A stretch of 64,000 nt of DNA from an uncultured Slackia sp. (GTDB lineage Bacteria; Actinomycetota; Coriobacteriia; Coriobacteriales; Eggerthellaceae), in NCBI RefSeq assembly GCF_934630525.1, contig NZ_CAKTVX010000001.1, positions 1-64,000 of the forward strand, in the 5' to 3' direction. Below, in pieces: positions 45,869 through 53,907 of this stretch (position 1 is its first letter; each line of letters starts with the position of its first letter). The notes beneath the pieces were generated by a model that was given only the letters and a program-made list of their open reading frames with translations, did not search any database and was not told where the DNA came from. The position numbers were made by a program, and so were the translations under genes.

Positions 45869-47014
45869 CTATTCGCTCTTTTGCTTATCGAATGGGCTTT
45901 CCACCAGGCCTTCCTGTGCAAGCACGGTATGCAGCACCGAAATGTCTGAGGAAACGTCGATTGCCATATCGCGGAATACCGAATCGAGCAGCTTCTCGAA
46001 CGCGACGTTCAGGCTGTCGAGCGCGCCTTCGATTTCGCGTTTCGACTGCGAGATGGTTTCGCTTTGGATGGGCTGCGCGTCCAAGTCGCGGTAGGCATCA
46101 AGAAGCTTGACCGTGGTGGGCAGGTAGTAATCCATCAAATGGTCGAGGTCGTCGATGACTTCGGGCCGCTCGGCCGCGCGATCGAAAATCGTGCGCACCA
46201 CGTGCTCGATCTGGTCGATCTTCTTGCTGATTTCCGGGTTTGGGATGGCCTTGTTGCTCTCGCGGATTTGCGCGATATAGGCATTTCCGCGTGCGAGCAA
46301 GGCTTGCGTTTCGGCGTCAAGCTGCGAATGCTCGCTTTGCGTGAGTGCTTGCTGCTGCTTCTTTTCGAGCGCCTTGCCGCGCGCCTGGCGATACTGCTGA
46401 TAGGCGTCGTTGGTGAGCGCCAAGAAGTTTTCACCGTCGCCGAGCGCCGCTTGCTTGAAAAGCCCGTGCGAGAGCATCGCCTTCACGTTTTGGCGCACGT
46501 TTTCGGTCGTGTCGGCGGTGCTGGCCGCGATTTCGTCGAGATAGCAGAAATCGCGCAGGCCAATGGCATCGCGGTAGCGCTCGAAACGGTTCACGAGGTT
46601 CAGGCGCTTGATGCCCATCGCGAACAGGGCGCCGCCTGCGACCGTCGCCGCCGCAAGAATGCCTCCCACGAGAATCGAGCCCGCGCCAATCGTGAAAACC
46701 GTTCCAGCGAGGCCCGGCACGCCCAAAACGACGCCCCATCCGACGAGCGCGATGCCAACGCTGCGTTGCCCGCTGGGGTTCGCGTAAATCGCCGCCATCT
46801 GTTCTTCGTGACGCTTCTTGGCCTGTGCAAGGGCATATTGTTCCTGGCCCCGTCGAATGCCATCCGACGCAGAACTTAGGCCGCGCGCGATTCCCTCGGC
46901 GGCGATGCCGATGCTTTTCTCGATGGTTGACTGAAGATTGCTGAAATCCTGCGAGTCCACGGCGTTTTGCACCGCATTGAAAATCTGGTCGCCGATGTTT
47001 TTGGAAGAAGCCAT
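45869..47014 (-). CDS. XpaC-family protein (5-bromo-4-chloroindolyl phosphate hydrolysis family)
   Basis: 381 residues. A soluble helical start (NIGDQIFNAVQNAVDSQDFSNL), then two adjacent membrane segments (about 85-132, GIALVGWGVVLGVPGLAG and AAATVAGGALFAMGI). A helical cytoplasmic domain ends in the XpaC-type region (DDLDHLMDYYLPTTVKLLDAY). Function in the family is poorly known; it usually pairs with TelA, as here. It is the first gene of the two-gene minus-strand unit and is divergent from the CmpB-type gene. Confidence 0.85.
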   Translation of the reverse strand: MASSKNIGDQIFNAVQNAVDSQDFSNLQSTIEKSIGIAAEGIARGLSSASDGIRRGQEQYALAQAKKRHEEQMAAIYANPSGQRSVGIALVGWGVVLGVPGLAGTVFTIGAGSILVGGILAAATVAGGALFAMGIKRLNLVNRFERYRDAIGLRDFCYLDEIAASTADTTENVRQNVKAMLSHGLFKQAALGDGENFLALTNDAYQQYRQARGKALEKKQQQALTQSEHSQLDAETQALLARGNAYIAQIRESNKAIPNPEISKKIDQIEHVVRTIFDRAAERPEVIDDLDHLMDYYLPTTVKLLDAYRDLDAQPIQSETISQSKREIEGALDSLNVAFEKLLDSVFRDMAIDVSSDISVLHTVLAQEGLVESPFDKQKSE

Positions 47015-47413
47015 AGCTGCCTCTCTGAAAGCGAGTAACGCGTCCGTGTTCGTGCTTGTTTCTTACGCCGATTCTATCGCAAGAAGGTAACGGCGGCGTA
47101 ACCAACTTCGCGGGGCGTGACGGTGCCGTAACCAAACTGGCGCTGCGCGCTGCGCGGTGATCTAATCGAGCCATGCAAGTTCCGATGCGTTCTCGCTTTT
47201 GCGATTTCGCGTGGGCTGCGCGGCTCGGCCGGTGCGTTGCCCCTGTTGCCAATTGCGCCATGCGACGCGCAGCGTTTCTGATGCGTGGCCTTCGCCTGGG
47301 CAACTTGGCTTTTGAGCGAAGAACGGGTGCCTGCGTGCTTTTGACGCGCTGCGCATGGTTATTATAGGAACACTGCTGTGCATGTTCGAAAGATTGGGAA
47401 GGGCCCAAGGTAT
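47015..47413. other. Divergent intergenic region between xpaC-like and CmpB-type genes
   Basis: About 400 bases without a credible gene. Two direct repeats 30 bases apart (47091-47106 and 47121-47136, core CGTAACCAA in the first, CCGTAACCAAA in the second) lie about 80-120 bases upstream of the xpaC-like start. A promoter-like pair for the plus strand is at 47341-47368. Confidence 0.4.
47341..47368 (+). promoter_or_regulatory. Putative promoter of the CmpB-type gene
   Basis: TTGACG (47341-47346), a 16-base spacer and TATAGG (47363-47368). A start near 47375 supports translation from the ATG at 47414. Confidence 0.45.
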
Positions 47414-48610
47414 ATGACCGTATCGACTTCGCTTGCGACGCCTCCAAAAAAGAAACTCCCGCTGCTGCTTAAGATATATGCGGTTGCGCTCATCGCGCTG
47501 TCGGTAATCTCGATTCCGATTGCGGCGATTCTGGGATTTTACCTGCCGTCGCTTACCAGCGATGCCGGAACGCCGATCGACACGACGACGCTTGTTATCG
47601 CCATAATCCAAATTGCGCTTACGGGCGTTGGCGCGGTTATGTCTATTGTTTTGGGCGTGCGCATGCTTCGCGACCGCCGTCGCGGCGCGCGCATTGCGGC
47701 CGAAATCCTCGTGGCAATCAACGTCGCCGTCATGGTGTGCGAGGTCATGCTTTCGGGCTTACATGGCCCAGGCCTCTACGAAGTGCTGCATTTGGTGTTC
47801 CTTGTCGCCCTGTTGTCGTATATCGACCCCTCTCTTTCGGAAGAGCGTCGCCTTCAGCGCAAGCTGGCAGACCTTGAGACGCGCGAGCGCGCCGAAGACG
47901 GAACCCTCGGCCGCGACGAAACGGGCAAGGGCTATATCGAGTTGAACTTCTTCAACTTGTTCTGGATTTTCGTGGTTTGCTGCGTGCTCGGCTTGATTAT
48001 CGAGGTTATCTACCACATGGCCGTCGTTGAGCCAGGCGTCTACCAAGACCGCGCGGGCCTTCTGTATGGGCCGTTTTCGCCGATCTACGGCATTGGGGCG
48101 GTGCTCATGACCATTGCGCTCAACCGCTTCCACAAGGCCAATTTCCTGGTGATTTTCTTGGTGAGCGCCGTTATCGGCGGCGCGTTCGAGTATTTGGTGA
48201 GCTGGTTCTTCCAGTTCGCATTCGGCATCATGGCCTGGGATTACACGGGCACGTTCCTCTCTATCGACGGTCGAACCAATGGCATGTTCATGGCCATGTG
48301 GGGCGTTTTGGGCTGCGTGTGGATCAAGCTGCTTTTGCCGCGCATGCTCAAGATCGTGAATGCGATTCCTTGGAAATGGCGATACGGCCTTACCTCGGTG
48401 TGCGCTGCGCTCATGCTCGTCAATGCCGTTATGACCATGCTCGCATTCGACTGCTGGTATCAGCGCGAGGCTGGAATGGAGCCGGTGAATGCCATGGAGC
48501 GATTCTTCGAGGAGTACTACGGCAACGATTTCATGGCCGACCGCTTCCAGAGCATGACTATCGACCCGAGCCGCTCGACGCGTGTGACGCCCGTGGAACT
48601 CGGTCAGTAG
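47414..48610 (+). CDS. Membrane protein with a C-terminal ABC_trans_CmpB domain
   Basis: 398 residues from the ATG at 47414 (site caagg); an in-frame GTG at 47378 is possible but would lie at the predicted transcript start. The N-terminal part has four membrane spans. The C-terminal half (about 180-360) is the CmpB/putative ABC-transporter type IV family: FFNLFWIFVVCCVLGLIIEVIYH, YGPFSPIYGIGAVLMTIALN, then GGAFEYLVSWFFQFAFG. No ATPase partner is present. A paralog lies at the right edge of the window. The next gene starts 9 bases downstream. Confidence 0.82.
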   Translation: MTVSTSLATPPKKKLPLLLKIYAVALIALSVISIPIAAILGFYLPSLTSDAGTPIDTTTLVIAIIQIALTGVGAVMSIVLGVRMLRDRRRGARIAAEILVAINVAVMVCEVMLSGLHGPGLYEVLHLVFLVALLSYIDPSLSEERRLQRKLADLETRERAEDGTLGRDETGKGYIELNFFNLFWIFVVCCVLGLIIEVIYHMAVVEPGVYQDRAGLLYGPFSPIYGIGAVLMTIALNRFHKANFLVIFLVSAVIGGAFEYLVSWFFQFAFGIMAWDYTGTFLSIDGRTNGMFMAMWGVLGCVWIKLLLPRMLKIVNAIPWKWRYGLTSVCAALMLVNAVMTMLAFDCWYQREAGMEPVNAMERFFEEYYGNDFMADRFQSMTIDPSRSTRVTPVELGQ

Positions 48611-48619
48611 GAGGCATTG

Positions 48620-49213
48620 ATGAAAATCGCGATTCTCTGCATTGGCAATCGCCTTATGCTCGACGACGGTGTGGGGCCGGCGGTGTACGACGCGCTTGAG
48701 GCGGGCTATTGCTTCGGCGGCGATGTCGCGCTCTACGATGCGGGGTGCATGACTATGGACTTGCTGCCGCATGTGTGCAAAGCCGATTTCGTCATCGTCG
48801 TCGACGCGGTAGATGGAACGGGCGAGCAGCCTGGCACGGTGTTCCGTTTCGCTCCGGGCGATATTGCGGGCCACGGCGTCATGCAGTCGCTGCACGACAT
48901 GCGCCTGTCCGATTTGCTCGCGTCTGCATCGCTTATGGGCCACGAGGCCGATGGCGTGTGCTTCGGCATTCAGGTGAAGAATATGAGCCCTGCGAGCTTT
49001 ATCGAGGGCCTCACGCCTCAGGTTCATGCGGCTTTGCCCCTGCTTGTCGATTCGGTGCTTGCTGAGCTTGTGCGCCTGGGCGTGCAGTTCCGCAACGCCG
49101 ACGGCACTCCCTTTGTGCCGCCTTCGCCAAGCGACGCCGAGCGTGTCGACGCCATCGAGGCGATCGAGCCTGCGAAGCCTGCCGATTTTGGATTTTCGAC
49201 CCGTAAGGAATAG
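48620..49213 (+). CDS. Hydrogenase maturation protease family protein (HycI/HyaD-like)
   Basis: 197 residues, ribosome site taggagg. The family core is clear: ILCIGNRLMLDDGVGPAVYDAL (with the metal-binding Asp of the DDG-type motif) and DFVIVVDAVDGTG. Members clip the C-terminus of NiFe hydrogenase large subunits after nickel insertion. No hydrogenase gene is in the window, so its target is elsewhere. An unusual 40-residue C-terminal tail (about 157-197, Pro/Glu-rich) extends past the family. Confidence 0.85.
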   Translation: MKIAILCIGNRLMLDDGVGPAVYDALEAGYCFGGDVALYDAGCMTMDLLPHVCKADFVIVVDAVDGTGEQPGTVFRFAPGDIAGHGVMQSLHDMRLSDLLASASLMGHEADGVCFGIQVKNMSPASFIEGLTPQVHAALPLLVDSVLAELVRLGVQFRNADGTPFVPPSPSDAERVDAIEAIEPAKPADFGFSTRKE

Positions 49214-49216
49214 ATT

Positions 49217-49684
49217 GTGAGCAAACGCAACGAGACGGTGCAGAGCGCGCCGGTCATCACGGAAGAGCAATATGCTGCCGAAGAGCGCCTTTTGCAGGGC
49301 GTGCCGCGCGTGAACATTGGCGCGCTGTTCATGCCGCCCATCTGGGGAGCGGCGCATGGCATGTGGGCGACCATCATCTTCTATCCGCTGTGGATCGTGG
49401 CCGACACCTGCTTCGTGAACGCCATTGCCTTCCATACGCCCGTGGCCATTGCTCTGGGCATTTTGGTATTCGCTATGCTCACGGCGGGAACGGTGGCGTT
49501 TTCCATCGTATCGCAGCCGTTCGCGCTCCATCGAGCTTTGAGCATGGGGGTATCGAAGGAAACCTATCTGAAGCGTCAAAAAATCTGGGCGGTTGCGAGC
49601 ATTGTCGTGGGGCTTATCGCCATTGCCCTCGCGACGTACTACAACCTGTTCATGAACCCGAAACTCGCAGGCTTGCTGGGGTAG
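49217..49684 (+). CDS. Small membrane protein, unknown function
   Basis: 155 residues from a GTG, 3 bases after the protease gene. Not recognised. A soluble N-terminal 30 residues is followed by hydrophobic segments near 50-65, 73-100 and 122-142 (IWAVASIVVGLIAIALATYY). The order FMPPIWGAAHG then WATIIFYPLWIVADTCF resembles small bacterial membrane proteins of no known role. Its spacing suggests it is translated with the upstream two genes. Confidence 0.7.
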   Translation: MSKRNETVQSAPVITEEQYAAEERLLQGVPRVNIGALFMPPIWGAAHGMWATIIFYPLWIVADTCFVNAIAFHTPVAIALGILVFAMLTAGTVAFSIVSQPFALHRALSMGVSKETYLKRQKIWAVASIVVGLIAIALATYYNLFMNPKLAGLLG

Positions 49685-49754
49685 GGGCCGCGCCTCTCTC
49701 CGACTGCGCGTCGTGGCTTTTTAAAGCAACTTCGCTTGGAGCTATTCTCGTCCG

Positions 49755-49905
49755 TGGTTCCGCCTGGCATGGGCCCGCGCGGAACCACGGTTCGCTACCG
49801 TTCGCCTTCGGCTCACTATGCGCTCACCTCGCTGCGTTCAACTTTGAAAGAAGAACGAGCTTGAACGCAGAGGGTTTCCGCGCGGGCCCATGCCAGACGG
49901 AACCA
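49755..49905 (+). repeat. Structured palindromic repeat, copy 3
   Basis: Outer arms 49755-49784 and 49876-49905 match at 29 of 30. The inner hairpin is a perfect 10 bp (49832-49841 with 49861-49870). The connecting block (about 49792-49831, ctaccgttcgccttcggctc within it) resembles copies 1 and 2. It lies between the small membrane protein and the pyr promoter. No coding sequence is visible. Confidence 0.72.
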
Positions 49906-49984
49906 TCTCGAATCGAGCGATGCTTGAAAGCCGATTCTCGCATGTGCCGCTCGCCACCATTTTCCGTAAATTCGCGCCAGGGGG

Positions 49985-50013
49985 TTACGTGAGCGCGGAC
50001 GGGTGTGTATACT
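49985..50013 (+). promoter_or_regulatory. Promoter of the pyr operon
   Basis: TTACGT (49985-49990), a 17-base spacer and TATACT (50008-50013). Transcription from about 50020 would begin at the edge of the PyrR-binding segment. Confidence 0.7.
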
Positions 50014-50020
50014 GACAAGC

Positions 50021-50130
50021 GTCCTTTAAGACGGTACAGAGAGACCGGCAAGGCACGCGATAGGCACCGATCGTGAACATAATGGTGCCCACGGAAGCCT
50101 TAGCCAGCCCTGGCCAAGGCATTTTTTTTG
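50021..50130 (+). promoter_or_regulatory. PyrR-dependent attenuator of the pyr operon
   Basis: A PyrR-binding-type hairpin (50023-50053, ccttt...cagagaga...caagg) carries the conserved CAGAGAG loop sequence. A hairpin ggcacc / ggtgcc follows (50063-50068 with 50084-50089). Then comes an intrinsic terminator (stem 50097-50120, eight T at 50122-50129). This is the order seen in PyrR attenuation: UMP-bound PyrR would favour termination before pyrR. Confidence 0.85.
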
Positions 50131-50191
50131 CCCTGGTGGGCCGGCAGCACGGGTCAGCTGTACGCACTCAGTCAAAGAGAGGAGAGTGTGT

Positions 50192-50779
50192 ATGAAAGAC
50201 GCCTACCAGGTGAAATCGATCGTGATGGACGAATCCGAGATCGAGCGATCGCTCACGCGCATCGCGCACCAAATTCTGGAGGCGAACCACGGCGCGCATG
50301 AAATCGTGCTCGTGGGCATCGTCACCCGCGGCGACGTTTTGGCCAAGCGCTTGGCCGACAAGATCGCCGAAATCGAAGGTGAGCAGCCGCCCTTGGGAAG
50401 CTTGGACATCAGCTTCTATCGCGACGACTTCCTGACCTACCTTTCCCCCGAAGTGCACAGCACGCACATCCCATTCTCGCTCGACGGCAAAACCGTCGTC
50501 CTCGTCGATGACGTGCTCTACACCGGCCGCACCATTCGCGCCGCGCTCGACGCCCTCATGGATTTGGGCCGTCCCGCTTCCATTCAACTTGCGGTGCTCG
50601 TCGACCGTGGCCATCGCGAGCTTCCCATCCGCGCCGATTACGTGGGCAAAAACGTGCCCTCGTCGCGCGACGAGAACGTCCGCCTGTTCCTCGAAGAGGT
50701 CGACGGAACGTCTGCGGTTGAAATTCTGGATATGAAGCCGGGCGACCGCGCGCATGCGGCGCCGCTGGGGGGTGAATAA
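50192..50779 (+). CDS. pyrR: Bifunctional pyr operon regulator / uracil phosphoribosyltransferase PyrR
   Basis: 195 residues from the ATG at 50192 with a gaggagag site. The type I PRTase fold is recognisable with the PRPP-binding motif VVLVDDVLYTGRT (about 101-113). VGIVTRGDVLAKRL and YRDDFLTYLSPEVHST match PyrR. It senses UMP/UTP and binds the leader RNA just upstream. The C-terminus carries about 15 extra residues. The next gene, pyrB, starts 5 bases downstream. Confidence 0.95.
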   Translation: MKDAYQVKSIVMDESEIERSLTRIAHQILEANHGAHEIVLVGIVTRGDVLAKRLADKIAEIEGEQPPLGSLDISFYRDDFLTYLSPEVHSTHIPFSLDGKTVVLVDDVLYTGRTIRAALDALMDLGRPASIQLAVLVDRGHRELPIRADYVGKNVPSSRDENVRLFLEEVDGTSAVEILDMKPGDRAHAAPLGGE

Positions 50780-50784
50780 GTCGT

Positions 50785-51714
50785 ATGGCTTTCGAACACA
50801 AGCATCTCATCGACATCAATGAGTATTCCGATACCGACATCATGACGATTCTCGAGACGGCCAAAACGCTGTCCGAGGTCAATCAGCGCAAGATCAAGAA
50901 GGTCCCCACGCTCAAGGGCCTTACGGTCGTGAACATGTTCAACGAGCCTTCCACGCGTACGCGCTCGTCGTTCGAGCTGGCCGAGAAGCGCCTTTCTTGC
51001 GACAGCCTGAATTTCGGCGGCTCCTCCACGAGCTCCGTGAAGGGTGAGAGCCTCATCGACACGGTGGAAACGCTCAATGCGTACAAGATCGACATGATCA
51101 TCGTCCGCGACAAGCATGCGGGCGCGCCGCGTATCATTTCCGAGCATACGCCGGCAAGCGTCGTTGACGCGGGCGACGGCAAGCACCAGCATCCTACGCA
51201 GGCGCTGCTCGACCTGTACACCATCTGGGAGCATAAGCACGACTTCAACGGCCTGAAGGTCGGCATCGTGGGCGACATCGGACACTCTCGCGTGTGCGGT
51301 TCTCTCATTCCCGCACTGAAAATCATGGGTGCCGAAGTCACCGTCGTCGGTCCCGCTACGCTCATGCCGGCATGCCCCGAGATGCTGGGCGCCGACCATG
51401 TGACGCCGTACCTCGACGACGTTTTGCCCGAGCTCGATGTGGTGTACATGCTGCGCATCCAGCGCGAACGCCTCGAGGGTGCGCCGTTCCCGAGCCTTCG
51501 CGAATACCATGAGCTGTTCGGCCTCACGAAGAAGCGCGAGCACCTCATGCGCCCCGACGCCATCGTGTGCCACCCGGGTCCCATCAACCGCGGCGTGGAA
51601 TTCGACAGCTACATGGCCGACCACCCCGAGCGCTCGGTCATTCTCGAACAGGTCTATGCGGGCATCTGCGTGCGCATGGCCGTGCTGTATCTGCTTTTGG
51701 GAGGTGCCGAATAA
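50785..51714 (+). CDS. pyrB: Aspartate carbamoyltransferase catalytic chain
   Basis: Condenses carbamoyl phosphate and aspartate, the first committed step of pyrimidine synthesis. 309 residues. Carbamoyl-phosphate binding is shown by EPSTRTRSSFELAEKRL (about 54-70) and HPTQALLDLYTI. Also present are VGDIGHSRVCGSL and CHPGPINRGVEF. No pyrI regulatory gene is found, as in most Gram-positives. It overlaps pyrC by one base (taatg). Confidence 0.97.
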   Translation: MAFEHKHLIDINEYSDTDIMTILETAKTLSEVNQRKIKKVPTLKGLTVVNMFNEPSTRTRSSFELAEKRLSCDSLNFGGSSTSSVKGESLIDTVETLNAYKIDMIIVRDKHAGAPRIISEHTPASVVDAGDGKHQHPTQALLDLYTIWEHKHDFNGLKVGIVGDIGHSRVCGSLIPALKIMGAEVTVVGPATLMPACPEMLGADHVTPYLDDVLPELDVVYMLRIQRERLEGAPFPSLREYHELFGLTKKREHLMRPDAIVCHPGPINRGVEFDSYMADHPERSVILEQVYAGICVRMAVLYLLLGGAE

Positions 51715-53006
51715 TGGCAATGCTGCTTAAGAACGCCCGCGTTATCGATCCCCAGGTTGAGCTCGACTGCGTGTGCGACGTGTTGGTCGAAGATGGCAAA
51801 ATCGCCCAGGTGGGCGAGGGCATTGCCGCCGAAGGCGCCGAGGTGAAAGACCTTACGGGCAAGGTGCTCGTGCCCGGTCTTATCGACATGCATGTGCATC
51901 TGCGCGAGCCCGGCTATGAGTTCAAGGAAGACATCGCGAGCGGCACGCGCGCGGCTGCCCATGGCGGCTTCACGGGCGTTTGCTCCATGCCCAACACCGA
52001 TCCCGTCGCCGACGATGGCGCGGTCATCGAATACGTGAAGAGCCGCGCTGCCGAGGTTGGCAAGTGTCGCGTGTACCCGTCGGGCGCCATCACCCACGGC
52101 CTGAAGGGCGAGATCATCGCCGAGATGGGCGACATGGTTGCCCACGGCGCCGTTGCCTTCACCGATGACGGCAAGGGCGTGCAGGACGCCGGCATGATGC
52201 GCCGCGCCATGGATTACGGCAAGATGTTCGGCAAGGTTTTCATGGCACACTGCCAAGATAACGGCCTTGTCGGCGACGGCCAGGTCAACGAGGGTGTCGT
52301 TTCCACGCGCCTCGGCATGCTCGGCTGGCCGGCTGCGGGCGAGGAGCTCGAAATCGCTCGCGACATCCAGCTGTGCGAGCTCACGGGCTGCCCGTTGCAC
52401 ATCCAGCACATCACCACGGCCAAGGGCCTCGAGATGGTTCGCAAGGCCAAGGAAGCCGGCCTGCCTGTGACCTGCGAGGTTACGCCGCATCATCTCTTCC
52501 TTACCGAAGATGCGCTGACCGACGCCTATGAAACCAGCCTGAAGGTGAACCCCCCGCTGCGTACCGCCGCCGATGCCGCCGCTCTTATCGAGGGCATCAA
52601 AGATGGCACGGTCGACGCCATCGTCACCGACCATGCGCCGCATGCCGCATGGGAGAAGGCTCGTGAATTCGAACTCGCGCCCTTCGGCATGACGGGCCTC
52701 GAGACGAGCCTCGGCCTGGTGCTCACGAATCTCGTTGAGCCGGGCATCATCGACCTGTCCGACATGGTCGACCTCATGGCCGTCGCCCCGCGCGATATTC
52801 TCGGCCTGGAGCCGGTGAAGATCGCCGAGGGCAGCGTCGCCGACATCACTGTGTTCGACCCGAGCGTCGAATGGACCGTGGCCGTCGATGACTTCTGCTC
52901 GAAGGCGCACAATTCCGGCTTCGTCGGATGCGCGCTCAAGGGCCGCGCGACCGACGTGTTCGTCGGTGGCGAAGCAACGCTTTGCGACGGCGCTATCGTC
53001 GAATAG
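51714..53006 (+). CDS. pyrC: Dihydroorotase
   Basis: Closes carbamoyl aspartate to dihydroorotate. About 430 residues from the ATG at 51714, sharing a base with the pyrB stop. The amidohydrolase metal site DMHVHLREPGYEFKED (about residue 58) and the C-terminal TDHAPHAAWEK are intact. FGMTGLETSLGLVL fits the multifunctional-type dihydroorotases common in Gram-positives. A 107-base gap with a hairpin separates it from pyrK. Confidence 0.96.
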   Translation: MAMLLKNARVIDPQVELDCVCDVLVEDGKIAQVGEGIAAEGAEVKDLTGKVLVPGLIDMHVHLREPGYEFKEDIASGTRAAAHGGFTGVCSMPNTDPVADDGAVIEYVKSRAAEVGKCRVYPSGAITHGLKGEIIAEMGDMVAHGAVAFTDDGKGVQDAGMMRRAMDYGKMFGKVFMAHCQDNGLVGDGQVNEGVVSTRLGMLGWPAAGEELEIARDIQLCELTGCPLHIQHITTAKGLEMVRKAKEAGLPVTCEVTPHHLFLTEDALTDAYETSLKVNPPLRTAADAAALIEGIKDGTVDAIVTDHAPHAAWEKAREFELAPFGMTGLETSLGLVLTNLVEPGIIDLSDMVDLMAVAPRDILGLEPVKIAEGSVADITVFDPSVEWTVAVDDFCSKAHNSGFVGCALKGRATDVFVGGEATLCDGAIVE

Positions 53007-53054
53007 CAAACATGTGCGCGGGCGCAATCGTGGCTCGCTCGCGTATGATATATC

Positions 53055-53082
53055 GGGCAAAGGCGCGAATGCGCCTTTGCCC
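53055..53082 (+). terminator. Strong hairpin between pyrC and pyrK
   Basis: A perfect 12-bp stem (gggcaaaggcgc / gcgcctttgccc) closes a GAAT loop. The T tract is poor (tcatctgtatt), so partial termination or mRNA stabilisation is as likely as full termination. Confidence 0.5.
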
Positions 53083-53112
53083 TCATCTGTATTATGAAGT
53101 GAAGGGTTTTCC

Positions 53113-53907
53113 ATGTGTGAATGCGAAGCGCATAACGGCACCCCGGCGTTTGAGGAGCGCGCATGCGTCGTCTCGAACGAGAACCTGGGTCCGCGCCTGT
53201 ATAAAATCACGCTGGCCGCTCCGAAAACCGCTGCGGCCATTCGTCCCGGCCAGTTCGTGCACATGCTGCTGCCGGGCTTCGGCGCGCATATTCTGCGCCG
53301 TCCGTTCTCGGTGTATGCCGCCAAGGGCGACAACGTCGAAATCATCTACCAAACGGTGGGCGAGGGCACGGCGTATTTGACCGAGGTTGAGGCGGGCGCC
53401 GTATGCTCGCTCATCTCGCCTTTGGGCCACGGCTGGCAGCCGAGCGAGGGCAAAAGCCTCATCGTGGGCGGCGGCGTGGGTGCCGCGCCTTTGTTCATGT
53501 TCACCGAGCAGCTCGTTCGTGAAGGCCGCGAGGTCGAAGTGGTGCTTGGCGCCCAAACTGCCAGCATGATGGTGACGCGTGACGACTACGCGAGCCTTTT
53601 GGGCCGCGATCCCATTGTGGCCACCGACGATGGCTCCCTCGGCCACGCGGGCTTTTGCACCGAGCCCGTGCGCGAGGAGCTTGCGCGCGGCGGCTATTCC
53701 GCAGTGTATTGCTGCGGCCCCACTCCGCTCATGCGCGCGGTTGCGGCAATCGCCGAAGAGGCGGGTGTGCCGTGCTGGGTTTCCATGGAAAAGCGCATGG
53801 CGTGCGGCGTGGGCGCATGCCTTTCGTGCGTGGTTGAAACGCAGGCGGGCAAGCGCCGCTCATGCGTTGACGGCCCGGTGTTCAACGCGAAGGAGCTGGT
53901 GTGGTAA
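53113..53907 (+). CDS. pyrK: Dihydroorotate dehydrogenase electron transfer subunit
   Basis: 264 residues. FAD-binding region (HILRRPFSVYAAKGD), NAD-binding region (IVGGGVGAAPLFMF) and a C-terminal 2Fe-2S cluster with Cys in CGVGACLSC and SCVDGPVF. It passes electrons from PyrD to NAD, so the enzyme is the class 1B heterotetramer. It shares one base with the pyrD start. Confidence 0.96.
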   Translation: MCECEAHNGTPAFEERACVVSNENLGPRLYKITLAAPKTAAAIRPGQFVHMLLPGFGAHILRRPFSVYAAKGDNVEIIYQTVGEGTAYLTEVEAGAVCSLISPLGHGWQPSEGKSLIVGGGVGAAPLFMFTEQLVREGREVEVVLGAQTASMMVTRDDYASLLGRDPIVATDDGSLGHAGFCTEPVREELARGGYSAVYCCGPTPLMRAVAAIAEEAGVPCWVSMEKRMACGVGACLSCVVETQAGKRRSCVDGPVFNAKELVW

